Part shown: piece by piece, positions 15,872 through 26,300 of the stretch
Position numbering within the stretch: position 1 is the first letter of the stretch
Layout of the letters: the number at the start of each line of letters is the position of its first letter
Source: Planctomycetota bacterium
GTDB lineage: Bacteria; Planctomycetota; Phycisphaerae; FEN-1346; JAACEH01
Direction: 5' to 3'
NCBI GenBank assembly: GCA_016935955.1
Contig: JAFGPY010000290.1
Coordinates: 1-64,000 of the forward strand
Length of the DNA stretch: 64,000 nucleotides
Notes under the pieces: generated by a model
Database searches by the model: none
Told to the model about the DNA's origin: nothing
What the model saw: the letters and a program-made list of their open reading frames with translations, nothing else
Translations under genes and position numbers: made by a program

Positions 15872-17617
15872 TCACTTCAGATAGTCGGGAAGGTAGGTGC
15901 CCTGCTCCGGTGGACGGTTCTTCTGTTGCTGCTGCCTCCGACGTCGCTCGGCCTCGCGCAGTTCCAGGTACGAACCGCTCGTCAGACGATCGTCGCGTCC
16001 CTGCCCGGCCCTGGTCACGATGGCCGCCTCCGCGAGCGCGTCACGATCGACCACATTTACGGCGTGGCATCGCGACTGGCACTGCCCGCAACCGACGCAC
16101 TTCTCAGCGTCCACGACCGGGGCGTCGAATCCCGTATCCTCGACAGGCAGACCGTCTTCGTCCAACTCCACGTGCAGGCGAATGAATTCGATCGCTCCGT
16201 AGCCCGCAGTTGCACATTGATCGTGGCACAATCGGCAAGCCGCCTTGCCCGAGTGCGGCAGACAGGTCTTCTCGTTCACAACGGCGCGGCCGATGCGCAC
16301 GACGCGTTTCTCGGCCAAGTCCAGGGCCCGAATGGCGCCGGTCGGACAGACCTGGCCGCAGTTGTTGCAGTTCTCGTGGCAGCCGGTCCAGTCGGCCACG
16401 ACGTGCGGTGTCCAGAGCCCTTCCAGCCCCTGCCGGAATCCGAGCGGCTGCAGACAGTGGTTCGGACAGGCCTTCATGCATTCGCCACAACGGATGCACT
16501 GCTGGAGAAACTGTTCTTCGGGCACGCTGCCGGGCGGACGGACAGGCGTCCAGGTATCGTCCCCGCTCCTCGCGGCCGGACGAACGTATCGCGTCACGGC
16601 AAACCCCGCGAGCCCTCCTGCGGCTCCGACCAGGAATCCGCGGCGCGACAGGCTGACGCCATCGTCTGCGTCAGGCTGCCGCGCCTTCCAAGATTCGCCG
16701 CGGTCCCAACGATGTGTGAATTGGATAGCTCCGACCGGGCACGCGCCGCCGCAGATCTGGCAGAAGGTGCAATCGGCGCCGCGCGTCGTGAAGTCGTCGC
16801 GAATCGCGTCGAAAGGACAGGAAGCTCGACAGCGGCCGCAACGAACACACGCCTCGCTGACCTTGCGGTCAGTAAGCCGCAGTCGCGCGGCCAGGGAGAA
16901 CAGGGCGCCGGTCGGACAAACGTAACGACACCAGAACCTGGGGCCCAGGAAGCTCAGGATCAGGACGCCCAGCAGCGGGACGGCGGCAAGTGCGTGACCG
17001 AGGTGCATCAGCGGCACGAGGTTCCATCCGCGCGTCAGACCGACTTCCAGCGGCGCGAGGGTCACCAGCAACCCGCGCGTCAGCAAAGCAATTGGCGCGA
17101 CGTATCCCGCAACCATGCCGCCACAGAGCGCGGCCACGAGTACGGCGGCCAAGAGGTAATACTTCACGTGCACCCAGTGGCCGTGCCGGCAAGCACGAAA
17201 CCGTCGCACACGCCGGGCCACCGCCCAGTCCCACAGATCGATCAGCGTACCGAGCGGACAGACGTAGCCGCAGAACACGCGGGGGAAGATCACCCCGAAG
17301 AGCAATACGACACCGGCCCAAGCGAGCGCAGCCACCAGCGTCCGCGAAGCAAGCGACACGGCCAGGCTGAGCAGCGGGTCGAGACGCAGCATCGTTTCGG
17401 CGTCAACGAACTCGCGGCCCTGTCGCAGTTCGGCGACCTGGGGGGAACCGTAAGGCCACAAAACATAGAGGAACAGCACGAGGAAGAGCAGCAGGAAAGC
17501 CGTCTGACTTATGCGCATCAGCGGCGCGGCGGCCCAACTCGAACGCGCTTTGGTCCGCGCAGCGGCCGGGCCTGATGACGGTCTCGAAGGGGCCCTGCGA
17601 AAGAGGTTCAATCGCAT
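15872..17617 (-). CDS. Membrane polyferredoxin, NapH-like domain fused to a NapG-like ferredoxin domain
   Basis: A 581-aa membrane electron-transfer protein. Residues 1-245 have about five hydrophobic helices and the paired CGYVCPLGT (116-124) and CRYVCPTGA (230-238) motifs of the NapH/NosR/RdxA family. Two 4Fe-4S sites follow (CVRCGRCRASCP at 257-268 and CTFCQICGGACP at 283-294). At 324-335 an internal twin-arginine-like motif SRRGFLVGAAGG precedes a second hydrophobic stretch and a NapG/MauM-like part with CIRCGECMKACP, CHENCNNCGQVCP, CRLCHDQC and CVGCGQCQSRC. It therefore looks like a NapH-NapG fusion that could pass quinol electrons across the membrane. It lies 59 nt after an FMN-binding protein gene, a frequent NosR/NapH-type partnership. 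No SD is clear at the chosen ATG. Confidence 0.85.
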   Translation of the reverse strand: MRLNLFRRAPSRPSSGPAAARTKARSSWAAAPLMRISQTAFLLLFLVLFLYVLWPYGSPQVAELRQGREFVDAETMLRLDPLLSLAVSLASRTLVAALAWAGVVLLFGVIFPRVFCGYVCPLGTLIDLWDWAVARRVRRFRACRHGHWVHVKYYLLAAVLVAALCGGMVAGYVAPIALLTRGLLVTLAPLEVGLTRGWNLVPLMHLGHALAAVPLLGVLILSFLGPRFWCRYVCPTGALFSLAARLRLTDRKVSEACVRCGRCRASCPFDAIRDDFTTRGADCTFCQICGGACPVGAIQFTHRWDRGESWKARQPDADDGVSLSRRGFLVGAAGGLAGFAVTRYVRPAARSGDDTWTPVRPPGSVPEEQFLQQCIRCGECMKACPNHCLQPLGFRQGLEGLWTPHVVADWTGCHENCNNCGQVCPTGAIRALDLAEKRVVRIGRAVVNEKTCLPHSGKAACRLCHDQCATAGYGAIEFIRLHVELDEDGLPVEDTGFDAPVVDAEKCVGCGQCQSRCHAVNVVDRDALAEAAIVTRAGQGRDDRLTSGSYLELREAERRRRQQQQKNRPPEQGTYLPDYLK

Positions 17618-17676
17618 CGTCGTCGCCGTGATCGGACTGCCGGCCGGGGCTGGCGCGCGGACGTCCGCGCGTCACG

Positions 17677-18807
17677 TCATTGCTTCATCCCCTGGGCCAA
17701 GGCCTTGGCCGTGGCATTGATGATGGCCGTTGAGGAGATCGTCGCGCTGGTGACGGCGTCGACGTCCTTGACGCCTTGCTTCTCGACGATCTGCTGAGGC
17801 ACCACGGTCGGCGCATTATAGCACATGTCCTCGCCGTGCTTGGTGACTTTGCACGACTCGATGCGGCCGCTCTTGACGACCACCTCCACCTGGACCGCGC
17901 CGCGGTAGCCCTGGGCGCTGCCGCTGTACGAACCGTCGGCCACCTTGGACAGGTCCAGCCTGTCGAACACCTGCACTGTTTCCGCGGCCGCCCTGGCTCG
18001 TTCCTGGTTGCGCTTGATATCGCGGCCGCCCTGCTTGACGGCGAGGGCTTTCTGATAGTACTTCAGGGCCTCGTCATACTTGCCGTGTTGCCGACAGGCG
18101 TCGCCGGCTGCAAGGTAGGCCGCATCGGCCCAGTTGCTTTCCGCCTTCTTCTCGGCCACGGCCAGGGCGGTCTTCAGATCGCCCATCTCAGACCACAGCC
18201 GGACGACGTCGCTGTCGCGGGTCGTGTCGGCGCCGACCTTGCGGAGCATGGACTCGGCCGTCGACTTGGCGCCGAGTTTCCAGTAACAGGATATCAGCTT
18301 GACGCGGCCGAACTGGTCGCCCTTGCCCAGCCAGAAGGCCGCCCGCGCGTAGTCACGCTCGTAGTTGTAGTAGGCGTTGCCCAGGGCGTTGATGGCCCGT
18401 TTCTGGGCCGTGGCATTGTCCTTGTTGACCGAAAGGATGTGGTGCAGCAGCTTGATGCCTTCTCGCCATTTTCCGGGATTGGGGCTGATGACGCTGACCA
18501 TATAGGCCCCCATCCGCTTCTGCGGCTGCCAACCTTCCCCCTTCGGACCGTCAGCCCAAGTCAGGTCCAGCGTATCGGGGTACTTCAGCTCCACGGAGTC
18601 CCACCACTCGGGCGACGCCTTGCCCGCCTCCGCAATCAGCGCGTCCGCCTGGGCCTTGCTCCTGACGGCCGGCTTGGTCTCGTCCGTGGACGACTTCGCC
18701 GTCGCTTGCGCCAACAGGATCCCGCTGCCCCCAGCAACTTCCTGCAACGACACCTGCCCGACGACAACTGCCAATCCCACAGCGATTCCCAGCGCCATTC
18801 TGCTCAT
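17677..18807 (-). CDS. Secreted TPR protein with C-terminal FMN-binding domain
   Basis: A 376-aa protein with a signal peptide (MSRMALGIAVGLAVVVGQVS), a helical middle part resembling TPR units (ALNVKAL-type repeats such as EALKYYQKALAVKQGG at about 270) and a C-terminal FMN-binding domain. That domain has DGSYSGSAQGYRGAVQVEV and the attachment-type motif DAVTSATISS, where the second Thr is the expected flavinylation site by analogy with RnfG/NqrC. GGAGGTG precedes the ATG at 18807. It directly precedes the polyferredoxin gene, so the pair probably forms a periplasmic flavin/iron-sulfur electron route. The electron acceptor is unknown. Covalent FMN attachment would need an ApbE activity not seen in this window. 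Confidence 0.85.
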   Translation of the reverse strand: MSRMALGIAVGLAVVVGQVSLQEVAGGSGILLAQATAKSSTDETKPAVRSKAQADALIAEAGKASPEWWDSVELKYPDTLDLTWADGPKGEGWQPQKRMGAYMVSVISPNPGKWREGIKLLHHILSVNKDNATAQKRAINALGNAYYNYERDYARAAFWLGKGDQFGRVKLISCYWKLGAKSTAESMLRKVGADTTRDSDVVRLWSEMGDLKTALAVAEKKAESNWADAAYLAAGDACRQHGKYDEALKYYQKALAVKQGGRDIKRNQERARAAAETVQVFDRLDLSKVADGSYSGSAQGYRGAVQVEVVVKSGRIESCKVTKHGEDMCYNAPTVVPQQIVEKQGVKDVDAVTSATISSTAIINATAKALAQGMKQ

Positions 18808-18997
18808 CGCCCCATTCACCTCCGTCAGACATGCGCGATAGCCGTCGCCGCACAAGGCGGCCGCGAGCGACGTGCTCAGAGTGGTTTAACGTCGGTTCCG
18901 TCACGAAGTTGCAGAGAATTCCCGCCCAGCAGCAGTCCCGGCAGCGCAAAGGCTATCGCGAGGCGCGATCGTATGTCTCGTGCAACAATGGCAGGCC

Positions 18998-20878
18998 CTA
19001 GTCGCGGCCGAAACACCGCTCGAGATGCTCCGTTGCAGGTGGCTTGGTCATCAGGCTGACCACGACGGCCGTCAGGACCGACAGCGGCAGCGCGATCAGA
19101 ATCGGATCGACCACCGGCCAGTTCGGATAGTCGGCCAAGATGCTGGGCTTGCCGCCGGTCAGCTTGAAGACCAGCCCGATGGCGGCCGCTTCCTGGGCCT
19201 TGACCAGCAGCAGCCAGAAGGCCGTCACGACGAAACCGACAATCATCGAGGCGATGACCGCAGGGCGGGTCATCCGCCGGAAGAACAGTCCGCCGACAAA
19301 CGCCGGCAGAAAAGCCGACGCGCAGAGACCGAAGAAGATGGCCGTGGCCCGGGCGACTATGTAGCCGCCGCGCGCGAAGTACGCCACCAGGGCCGCAAGG
19401 ACGATGCCGATGATGATGCCCATGCGTACCACCGGGATGGTCCGCGCGGACTGGTCCTCACTCTGCGGCAGGAACTGCTGATAGACGTCGCGGCCGAGGC
19501 TGGTGCCCAGGGCGTGGAACTGGCTCGACAAGGTGCTCATGGCGGCGGCAAGCAGCGTCAGCAGGAACAGCAACCCGAACCACTTGGGCATGGCGCGGCT
19601 GACGTAGATTGGAATGATGCTGTCGGAGTTGAGCATCCAGCGGTCGCCCTTCTGGACGACGGCGCGAGTGAAGCTGGTGGCCATGGGCCGCACCTCGACG
19701 TCGCCGTCGGGAAGCGTGGTCATCTCAGCGTGCGGCATGATGGCGGCGTCCTTGTCGAGACCGTAGTGGATCAGGTGCGTGTCGGCCTTGCCGTCGCCCG
19801 ACGTGTCGATGTGCAGCAGCCGGCAGCGGGACGTCTTCTCCACGCCGCGTTCCTTCTTGGTGATTACGGCCGTGTCCTCGGTCACCGACACGAGGCCGCC
19901 GCGGACCACCTCGTACTTGTGGAAGTAGACGTTGCTCAGTGATCCGACCGTGTAGGCAACGCCGGGCATCACCAGCATAAAGATGCCGCCCAGGATTACG
20001 GCGCGGTTCAGCTCGCGCTTCGACTTGACAGTCATGAAGCGAACTGCCAGCTGCGGCTGGGCCAGCACGCCGATACCGACGCCCAGCAACAAGGTGCCGC
20101 AGACGATCCACCAGAGGTTGTACTTCGGGTCGCCCCACCCGGCTTCCGGGAAGGCCGTCCACCCGCGCTGGCCGATGGCTTTGAACCCGATGAAGGCCTG
20201 ATCGGCCATGGCCTTCAGGTCGTTGTGCCCCTTCTGGATGCCGCCCACCATCACGTATGTGGCCACGAGCAGCACGATCATGCCCAGCACCATGATCGAA
20301 CCTTGCAGGGCGTCGGTATACATCACGCCCTTGAGGCCGCCGGCGATCACGTAGGCCGCAACGATCACGCTCAGGATCAGTAGTGCCGCCCCGTAGTCGA
20401 TGTTGAACTGCGTGTGCAGGAACTCGCTGCCGCCAATCAGCACGGCCCCGGCATAAAGCGGAATGAACAGGAAGATCACCAGGCCCGACAGCACCTGCAC
20501 GGCGCGGCTGTTGAACCTGCGGCCGAGCAGTTCCGGAAACGTGTGAGCCTCCAGACGATGCCCCATGCGGCGGGTGCGCTCGCCGAAGAAGACGAAGGCA
20601 ATAAAGACGCCCACGAAAATGTTCAGGAACACCAGCCACATCAGGCTCATGCCGAACATGCCGGCCACGCCGCCAAAACCTACGATCGCGCTGGTGGAGA
20701 TGAACGTCGCGCCGTAGCTCATGGCCATGACGAACGGGTGGGCCTTGCGCCCGGCGACCATGTAGTCGGCCGCGGTCTTCGTTCCCCGGTAGCCCAGCCA
20801 GCCGAGGTAACCGACCACCAGCAGATAGAGCAGCGTCACCAGTATCTCGGGCATACCCACTGCTTGGGCAACAATCAT
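18998..20878 (-). CDS. Sodium:solute symporter (SSS family) with an inserted extramembrane domain
   Basis: A 626-aa transporter of the SSS/SLC5 family. Family signs are the N-terminal YRGTKTAADYMVAGRK, the TM2 region ATFISTSAIVGFGG, FPELLGRRF, and AGGLKGVMYTDALQG. Between the helices at about 300-315 and 432-450 sits an unusual hydrophilic insert of about 100 residues (318-420) containing IDTSGDGKAD, which fits a calcium-binding EF-hand/dockerin-like loop. GGAGGACGGCC precedes the ATG. It starts 57 nt after a small membrane protein typical of the SSS small accessory subunit. The substrate cannot be read from the sequence. Confidence 0.9.
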   Translation of the reverse strand: MIVAQAVGMPEILVTLLYLLVVGYLGWLGYRGTKTAADYMVAGRKAHPFVMAMSYGATFISTSAIVGFGGVAGMFGMSLMWLVFLNIFVGVFIAFVFFGERTRRMGHRLEAHTFPELLGRRFNSRAVQVLSGLVIFLFIPLYAGAVLIGGSEFLHTQFNIDYGAALLILSVIVAAYVIAGGLKGVMYTDALQGSIMVLGMIVLLVATYVMVGGIQKGHNDLKAMADQAFIGFKAIGQRGWTAFPEAGWGDPKYNLWWIVCGTLLLGVGIGVLAQPQLAVRFMTVKSKRELNRAVILGGIFMLVMPGVAYTVGSLSNVYFHKYEVVRGGLVSVTEDTAVITKKERGVEKTSRCRLLHIDTSGDGKADTHLIHYGLDKDAAIMPHAEMTTLPDGDVEVRPMATSFTRAVVQKGDRWMLNSDSIIPIYVSRAMPKWFGLLFLLTLLAAAMSTLSSQFHALGTSLGRDVYQQFLPQSEDQSARTIPVVRMGIIIGIVLAALVAYFARGGYIVARATAIFFGLCASAFLPAFVGGLFFRRMTRPAVIASMIVGFVVTAFWLLLVKAQEAAAIGLVFKLTGGKPSILADYPNWPVVDPILIALPLSVLTAVVVSLMTKPPATEHLERCFGRD

Positions 20879-20935
20879 GGCCGTCCTCCATCGTCCTGGG
20901 CGTCTGTCTTGCCGCCTGTCATGGATGAGTCCACA

Positions 20936-21106
20936 TCAGAATTGCTGTTCGACCTTCTTCTCTTCGGCAGCCCAGCGAACGTCCTCGCTGCCGATCTCGT
21001 CGCGCCCGCGGTTCCAGGCCGCCAAGCCGTAGACGACGCACAGCACGGCGCTGCCGATGGACAGCAGATAGCCCAGCAGGACCCACGTGTCGTCGATACC
21101 CCACAT
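20936..21106 (-). CDS. Symporter small accessory protein
   Basis: A 56-aa protein with one membrane helix (WVLLGYLLSIGSAVLCVVYG), then WNRGRDEIGSED and a charged tail. The N-terminal MWGIDDTWVLLGYLL and the following pattern match, from memory, the small accessory proteins encoded next to SSS-family symporters. AAGGAC lies 8 nt before the ATG at 21106. It directly precedes the large symporter gene, so the two probably form one transporter unit. A longer frame to 21154 exists but has no SD. Confidence 0.8.
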   Translation of the reverse strand: MWGIDDTWVLLGYLLSIGSAVLCVVYGLAAWNRGRDEIGSEDVRWAAEEKKVEQQF

Positions 21107-21224
21107 GCCAGACCGTCCTTTCCGAGATGTCTGCAACAGCCGCGAAATGTACACTCGAGGGTCTTAAGTTTGACCGAATCAATAGCAAAAAGCAAGATAC
21201 TTCCCGCATAGGCGCCCGCGCGCA

Positions 21225-21263
21225 CCAAGGGCGCCGCCATCAAAACGGTTGCGGCGCCCTTGG
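21225..21263 (-). terminator. Strong 13-bp hairpin after the 671-aa protein gene
   Basis: CCAAGGGCGCCGC at 21225-21237 pairs perfectly with 21251-21263 across a 13-nt loop. It lies 33 nt past the stop of the gene ending at 21296 and before the symporter accessory gene, so it can separate the two transcripts. There is no immediate T-run on the minus strand; a TTTTT occurs about 30 nt further on. Confidence 0.6.
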
Positions 21264-21295
21264 CTCGCCATCCACTGCGACGCGGAGCGATTGTC

Positions 21296-23311
21296 CTACT
21301 TGGCTACTTCCCAACCGCTGTACTGCACCTCAAAGTAGAGCTTGTCGTGTGGCATAGCCAGGATCTTTTCGAGCTTGAACTGCTTGCCGCCGATCGGCAA
21401 CCGCACACGAATTGGCGTCGCGCCCGCTGCCGCCGCCTGCTGATCTGCCTGCTGGTCGGCCATCTGCTGCAACAGCTGCGTCTCGGCCGCGGTATTCACC
21501 GTCACCACCTTCACGCCGCGATCGACCGACAGCGTCGTGAACTGCTCGACCAGCGACAGCGGACCGCTGAAGCCGCTCTTGCCCCAGCCAATCGTGTAGC
21601 TGCCTTCGGCCGGCAGATAGTAGGTGAACATCACATGCATAACCGGCACCGCGCAGGTCGGCAGCTCCACGTGCAGCGTCCCCTTGGCCGGAGCTACCGT
21701 CTCGGGCGTCTCCACGTAGACGATTTCCACCGGGAAGGCCGTCAGTTCGCGGCTGTCGGCCGTGCTGCGAATCAGCGGCACGAGCACCTGCCCCTGCTGG
21801 TCTTTGGCCGGCGAGACGGTGTTGCCGCTCACCGAGACCGACCAGATGTCGGCCTTCTCGGGCATCGACAGGCGGAGGAACTGGTTGCGGTTGTTCCGCA
21901 CGCTGTAGATGACCTTGGTCATGCGGCGGCCGTCGTTGAGCTGCATCGACGTGAAGGCCGCACTGTCCACCAGGGTCATCAGCACCGACACCTCGTCGTG
22001 CTTGCGGATCTGAAGCGGAATCGTGAACGAATCGGCGGCATAGCGGAACGCCAGCAGCACGGGCTGATTGGTCATGGCCACGATGTCGGCCGGCAACTGC
22101 CGCGCATCAATGCTCGTGGCGCCTTCGAGCGCACCGGCGGCAATCTCCACGTTGGCCACCGCGATCACGCCGACGAAGCCCTTCTCCCGCTCCACGCCCA
22201 CGGCCCGGATGACCGGTACCGTCGCACCGTCCGTCGTCGCCACCTCGTAGGCCACGCGAAGCGTGTACGAGCCGATGACCTCGCGGCTCAGTACCACCTG
22301 AAGCTCGCCCTGGGACGCCTCGCGCCAGTCCTGGACGTTGGGCCCGTTGACCGTCAGGACGCGTGCCCCGGCCGGCACCGCAAGCTTCAACTCACGGATG
22401 CCGGAATGCAGAATATTGACGTTAACCGCCTCCTGGCACAGCAGCACGCCGTCGGCCACGGCCACCAGGGTGTGCGTCTCGGCATAGAGTTTCGGCGGCA
22501 CCTCTTCGGCCTTCGGCAAGGCCCGCTCCCACGAGACCGCCACGGCCACGCCGGCCGGAACGGCGGCCGTAGTCTTTGACTTGCCCGCGGCCGATTTCGT
22601 GACCAGCGACTGGGCGTTGGCCACTTTGACCTCGACGTTCTCGCGATCGATCTCCAGGTCCATCAAGCTGGCCCCGGCGGCAACGCGCTGGAAACCGACG
22701 CGGTTGATGCCGGCGTCCTTCTCGACGCTGACGGCAAAAGGAATCGTCACATCCATCGACTCCGCCTTATCGGTCAGCAACTCATAGATCGCGCCGTTGG
22801 CGTTCAGATAGGCGCCGTTCGGCAATTGCGGCTCGCCCACCAGGGCCACCGAAGCCGGCAGCAACGGGATGCGTTTCCAGCCCTTCTTCTTCAGCACGTT
22901 GATGGTCGCCTTCAACGTGAACAGGGCGCCGTCGTCGGTCAGCGTTCCGGCGTACTCGCTGCGCGTGATGACGTAGTCGGTCGGCGGCAGGCCACCCTCT
23001 TCCTTCTGCTGGATCGACCAGTTCAGCAGGGCCTTGAACTGTTCCCAAGGCAGGTCAACCGTCGTGCCGCCTTCGAGACGAATGTCGACGCCCAGCAGGT
23101 TGCGGACCTCGTCCCAGGGAATCGTAATCACCTGCTGTCCCTTCTTGTCGGGGTCGTAGCCGGTGATCTTGATGAACTCTTCCCACGTCAGGATCACCTT
23201 GCTGCCGTCCCCATTGCCTCCCGGGGCCGCGACGGGCTGGGCCTGGGCCGCCAGCGGCACGACCGTTGCCAGCAGCACAATCGCCGCCGCCATGATCTTC
23301 ATCCGTTTCAT
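21296..23311 (-). CDS. Exported beta-rich protein of the giant-protein family (671 aa)
   Basis: The signal peptide is MKRMKIMAAAIVLLATVVPL with cleavage near AQAQ. The N-terminal part contains a repeated W-E-x-F/V pattern (LTWEEFIKITGYDP, ITIPWDEVRNLLGVD, DLPWEQFKALLNWS). The C-terminal half carries the domain shared with three other large proteins in the window: EREKGFVGVI, then TSIDARQLP, and YSVRNNRNQFLRLSMPEKADIW. AAAGGAG precedes the ATG at 23311, which overlaps the stop of the upstream 1522-aa gene by 4 nt. The two products are thus translationally coupled and may work together in the envelope. Function unknown. Confidence 0.8.
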   Translation of the reverse strand: MKRMKIMAAAIVLLATVVPLAAQAQPVAAPGGNGDGSKVILTWEEFIKITGYDPDKKGQQVITIPWDEVRNLLGVDIRLEGGTTVDLPWEQFKALLNWSIQQKEEGGLPPTDYVITRSEYAGTLTDDGALFTLKATINVLKKKGWKRIPLLPASVALVGEPQLPNGAYLNANGAIYELLTDKAESMDVTIPFAVSVEKDAGINRVGFQRVAAGASLMDLEIDRENVEVKVANAQSLVTKSAAGKSKTTAAVPAGVAVAVSWERALPKAEEVPPKLYAETHTLVAVADGVLLCQEAVNVNILHSGIRELKLAVPAGARVLTVNGPNVQDWREASQGELQVVLSREVIGSYTLRVAYEVATTDGATVPVIRAVGVEREKGFVGVIAVANVEIAAGALEGATSIDARQLPADIVAMTNQPVLLAFRYAADSFTIPLQIRKHDEVSVLMTLVDSAAFTSMQLNDGRRMTKVIYSVRNNRNQFLRLSMPEKADIWSVSVSGNTVSPAKDQQGQVLVPLIRSTADSRELTAFPVEIVYVETPETVAPAKGTLHVELPTCAVPVMHVMFTYYLPAEGSYTIGWGKSGFSGPLSLVEQFTTLSVDRGVKVVTVNTAAETQLLQQMADQQADQQAAAAGATPIRVRLPIGGKQFKLEKILAMPHDKLYFEVQYSGWEVAK

Positions 23312-26300
23312 TCTGTCGCTCCTTTCCAAACGTAGTCGCAGTGGATGGCGAGACGGTCGGTCGGCTTGACCAGCCGCTTCTCGAACTTGATGAACTGTCC
23401 CACATGGGGCACGTCGATGGTCTGCGGAACCTCGGCGAACCGGATGCCGGCCGCATCGATCTTCTCGGTCCAGTGCTGCATCTCGCCGGCACGGATCGCC
23501 GTCAGGTAGCGGCCGTTGTCGACCAGGATGTACTTCTCGTGCGGCAGGTTGATCGGGTTGCCGATCACGTTGACGGTGTTGTAGTCCTCGCCGCCAAACT
23601 GGATGTTGCCCGTCCATCCGTTGGCGAACTGGGCATCGGTGCCGACGAGGGCCTCCTGGAAGCTCTCATTGTTGCCGATCACCCGACGCTCGATGTCCTG
23701 CTTGGCGTCCAACTCCAGGAGGGTTCGCATCTGGGCCTCGTCAATCACGGTGAAGCTCACATCATTGTTGCCTGATGTGAACTCGATGCCCAAGTCGCGA
23801 ACCTCCGGGACCATGACGTTCAGGTTGATGCTGTTGACCGGCACCTTCTGACCGAGGTTGAAGGCCGCCTTGCCGGCCAGGAAGCCTTTGAGTTCGCCCG
23901 TGGATATCGGAGCCGTCGTGGTCCGAACGGCCTGCGGCAACGACGTGGCCGCAGGCTGGTCAAAGGCCATCATCCCCTCGCTACGGAAGTTGACGTTGTA
24001 GCGGGCCGAGAGGTCCACATGGTCAATCGAGACCTCAACCAGCTCTTCACCCTCAGGCTCCTCGGCCACCCAGTACCTGAGGTCGTTGTACCATTGGTTG
24101 AATTCAGGACTCCCGCTCGACGGAGAAGGAGACTCTCCCATTCCACCGCGGAGATCGCCGCCGCGGCGCCCCTCGAAACTGTCTGCGATAAATCCGCCCC
24201 CGCCAACATTGATGGTCATGGTGCCGTCTGCCCCCTGAAGCGCGACACGCCCCGCGCCAAAGCCCGGGACGGGTTGGTTGGCCGTTCGGAATCCGAATGA
24301 CGGACTCTCGCCACTTGGGCGGCGCAAGCTCGGCTGCCCGGACGGGACCTCCCCGTTCATGGCCCAGGAATAGTTGCGGCTGATGAACTCCTGGAACTGC
24401 TTATCCTCGGCCACCTTCCCAGCCAAGTTGCCGTCGGTCGCAAACATCGTGCCCATCACCGGCATGTCGCCCAGTTTCGGAGAAGGCTGCGCGGTAGCCG
24501 GGGGAAGTTCCGTGTAGTTCCACGCGGGTTGCTCCTGCGGCGAACCGGCAGGTGTCACGTTGAAGGTCAAGTCCATGCCCTGCCCGCCCACAACCGGACG
24601 CCTGCCGTCCAGTGACGCGGCACCCTGCCCTGTGTCCGCTGTCTCCGTGATGACCTTGCGTGCTCGCTGCGTGATGATGTTGGCGCCGATCTCGACCTGC
24701 GGTCCTTGGGCCGCCTGGAGCTTCTCGATCAGGGCCTCGACCTGTCGCTGCTGTTCGCCCGTGCCCTTCACGACAAGGCTGCCGTGCGAAACCGCGACGG
24801 TCGGCCGCCCGTCGTCGATTCCGGGCTTGGTCACACGGCCGCCCGGAGCGGCATCGAGCAGGTCCATGACCAGCTTTTTGGCCTGATCGATGTTGCCGTC
24901 CACCCTGTGGAGCACCGTCGGCATGTCTTCGTGGTAGGCCGCAGCGGGCTGTGTGGGCTTGCCGTCCCTAAGCGCATCCTGAACCGCGTTGATTTGCCCG
25001 TTGCCCGCCCGGCCGCTACGGTCCCGGACCAACTCACGGACTTCCTGATCTTGCTCTTGAGCTTGACGCCCTCGTTGGGCGTCACCTGGCACAACACTCC
25101 GCAAGCCTTGATCGCCTTGGACAACGCCCAGCCTCGACAGCCGCTCTCTCAGCTCCGGAGTCAACTGCTCAAGTTCCACGGCCTTCTCATCCCCTTCGAC
25201 CATCCGCCGGCGGCGCTCCGTGAGATCGCGCCATTCCTCGGCGTTGGGATACGTGTATACCCGAGCGGTCAAAGGCAGCATCCCCCTGATCACCTCGCGG
25301 GTCTCGACCGAGCCTTCGGTCGCGGGTGCCGTGGACTGCTGCTGAGTGAGCAGACGATTCATCTCATTCTGGGTGAGCACTCTGGACTTGGAGGCCCCTT
25401 TGCCCTGGGCTCCGGCCGCTTTCACGACCAGTTCCCCAAGCTCCCTGTTGATGCGGTCGCCGTCGGCGTCCTCGCCGGTGAACAGACTCGTGCTGCCGCC
25501 ACCCGTGCCGCCCTGGGATTGGACTGTAGCCCGCATCTGGCGAATCGTGTTGAGGGCCTCTTCGTAGCGGCCTTGGGACTTCAGTTGGTCTACGCGGGCC
25601 CACATCTGTTCGGTCTGGGCGGCCACGGAACGATCGACTTCGGCCAATCGCGCCTCGACCTCGCGCAGCAGCGCGTCCTGTTCGCGTTTGGACTCGCCGC
25701 GGGCCACGAGCTTCTCGCCCAGGGCGACAGCCGCCCGGAACTGCTCGACGGCTTCGGCCGCTTTGCCGGTTTGGGCCGCCTGGCGTCCCTGCTCCAGGAA
25801 CTCACGCTGCTGCTGGACCAGTTTCAGGTTGCTGGCGGAAATGTCCTCCTTGACCTGCTGCATGGCGGCCTTTTTCGAGACATCGTCGCCGTCCTGCGAC
25901 CAACCTTCCGGCAACGCGGCATTGCCCATGTAAAGGGCCGCGTTCCCCGCGTAGACCGACTCGGGCGCAAGCTCGACGGTCTTCCGGAAAGCCTCGACGG
26001 CCTTGTTGAATTCGCCCTTGTCGTAGAAGCCCTTGCCGGCGCGGTAGTAGTTGCGGGCCAACAGGCTCGACGTCGGCAGGTCTACACCGCTGAGGTTGAG
26101 CCTGCTCCCAAAACCACTCTGGGGCTCATCGGTTACCGGTGGCGTGCCTTGGATATCGACTTCCTTGAACACGGTTCCCCCCGCCGCTTTCTCGGCACGA
26201 CCATATCCGAGCGTGGCCTTGGCCGTTTTGCTGGCGTACTCGTCCACGCGCTCCAGGGGCCCGGACCATTGCGGCCGCGACAGGTTGTCGGGCGCATAGA

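Noticed and set aside
15926..17575. A 549-codon plus-strand frame antisense to the polyferredoxin
   Set aside because: The minus strand holds many CxxCxxC motifs; the plus frame has shadow composition.
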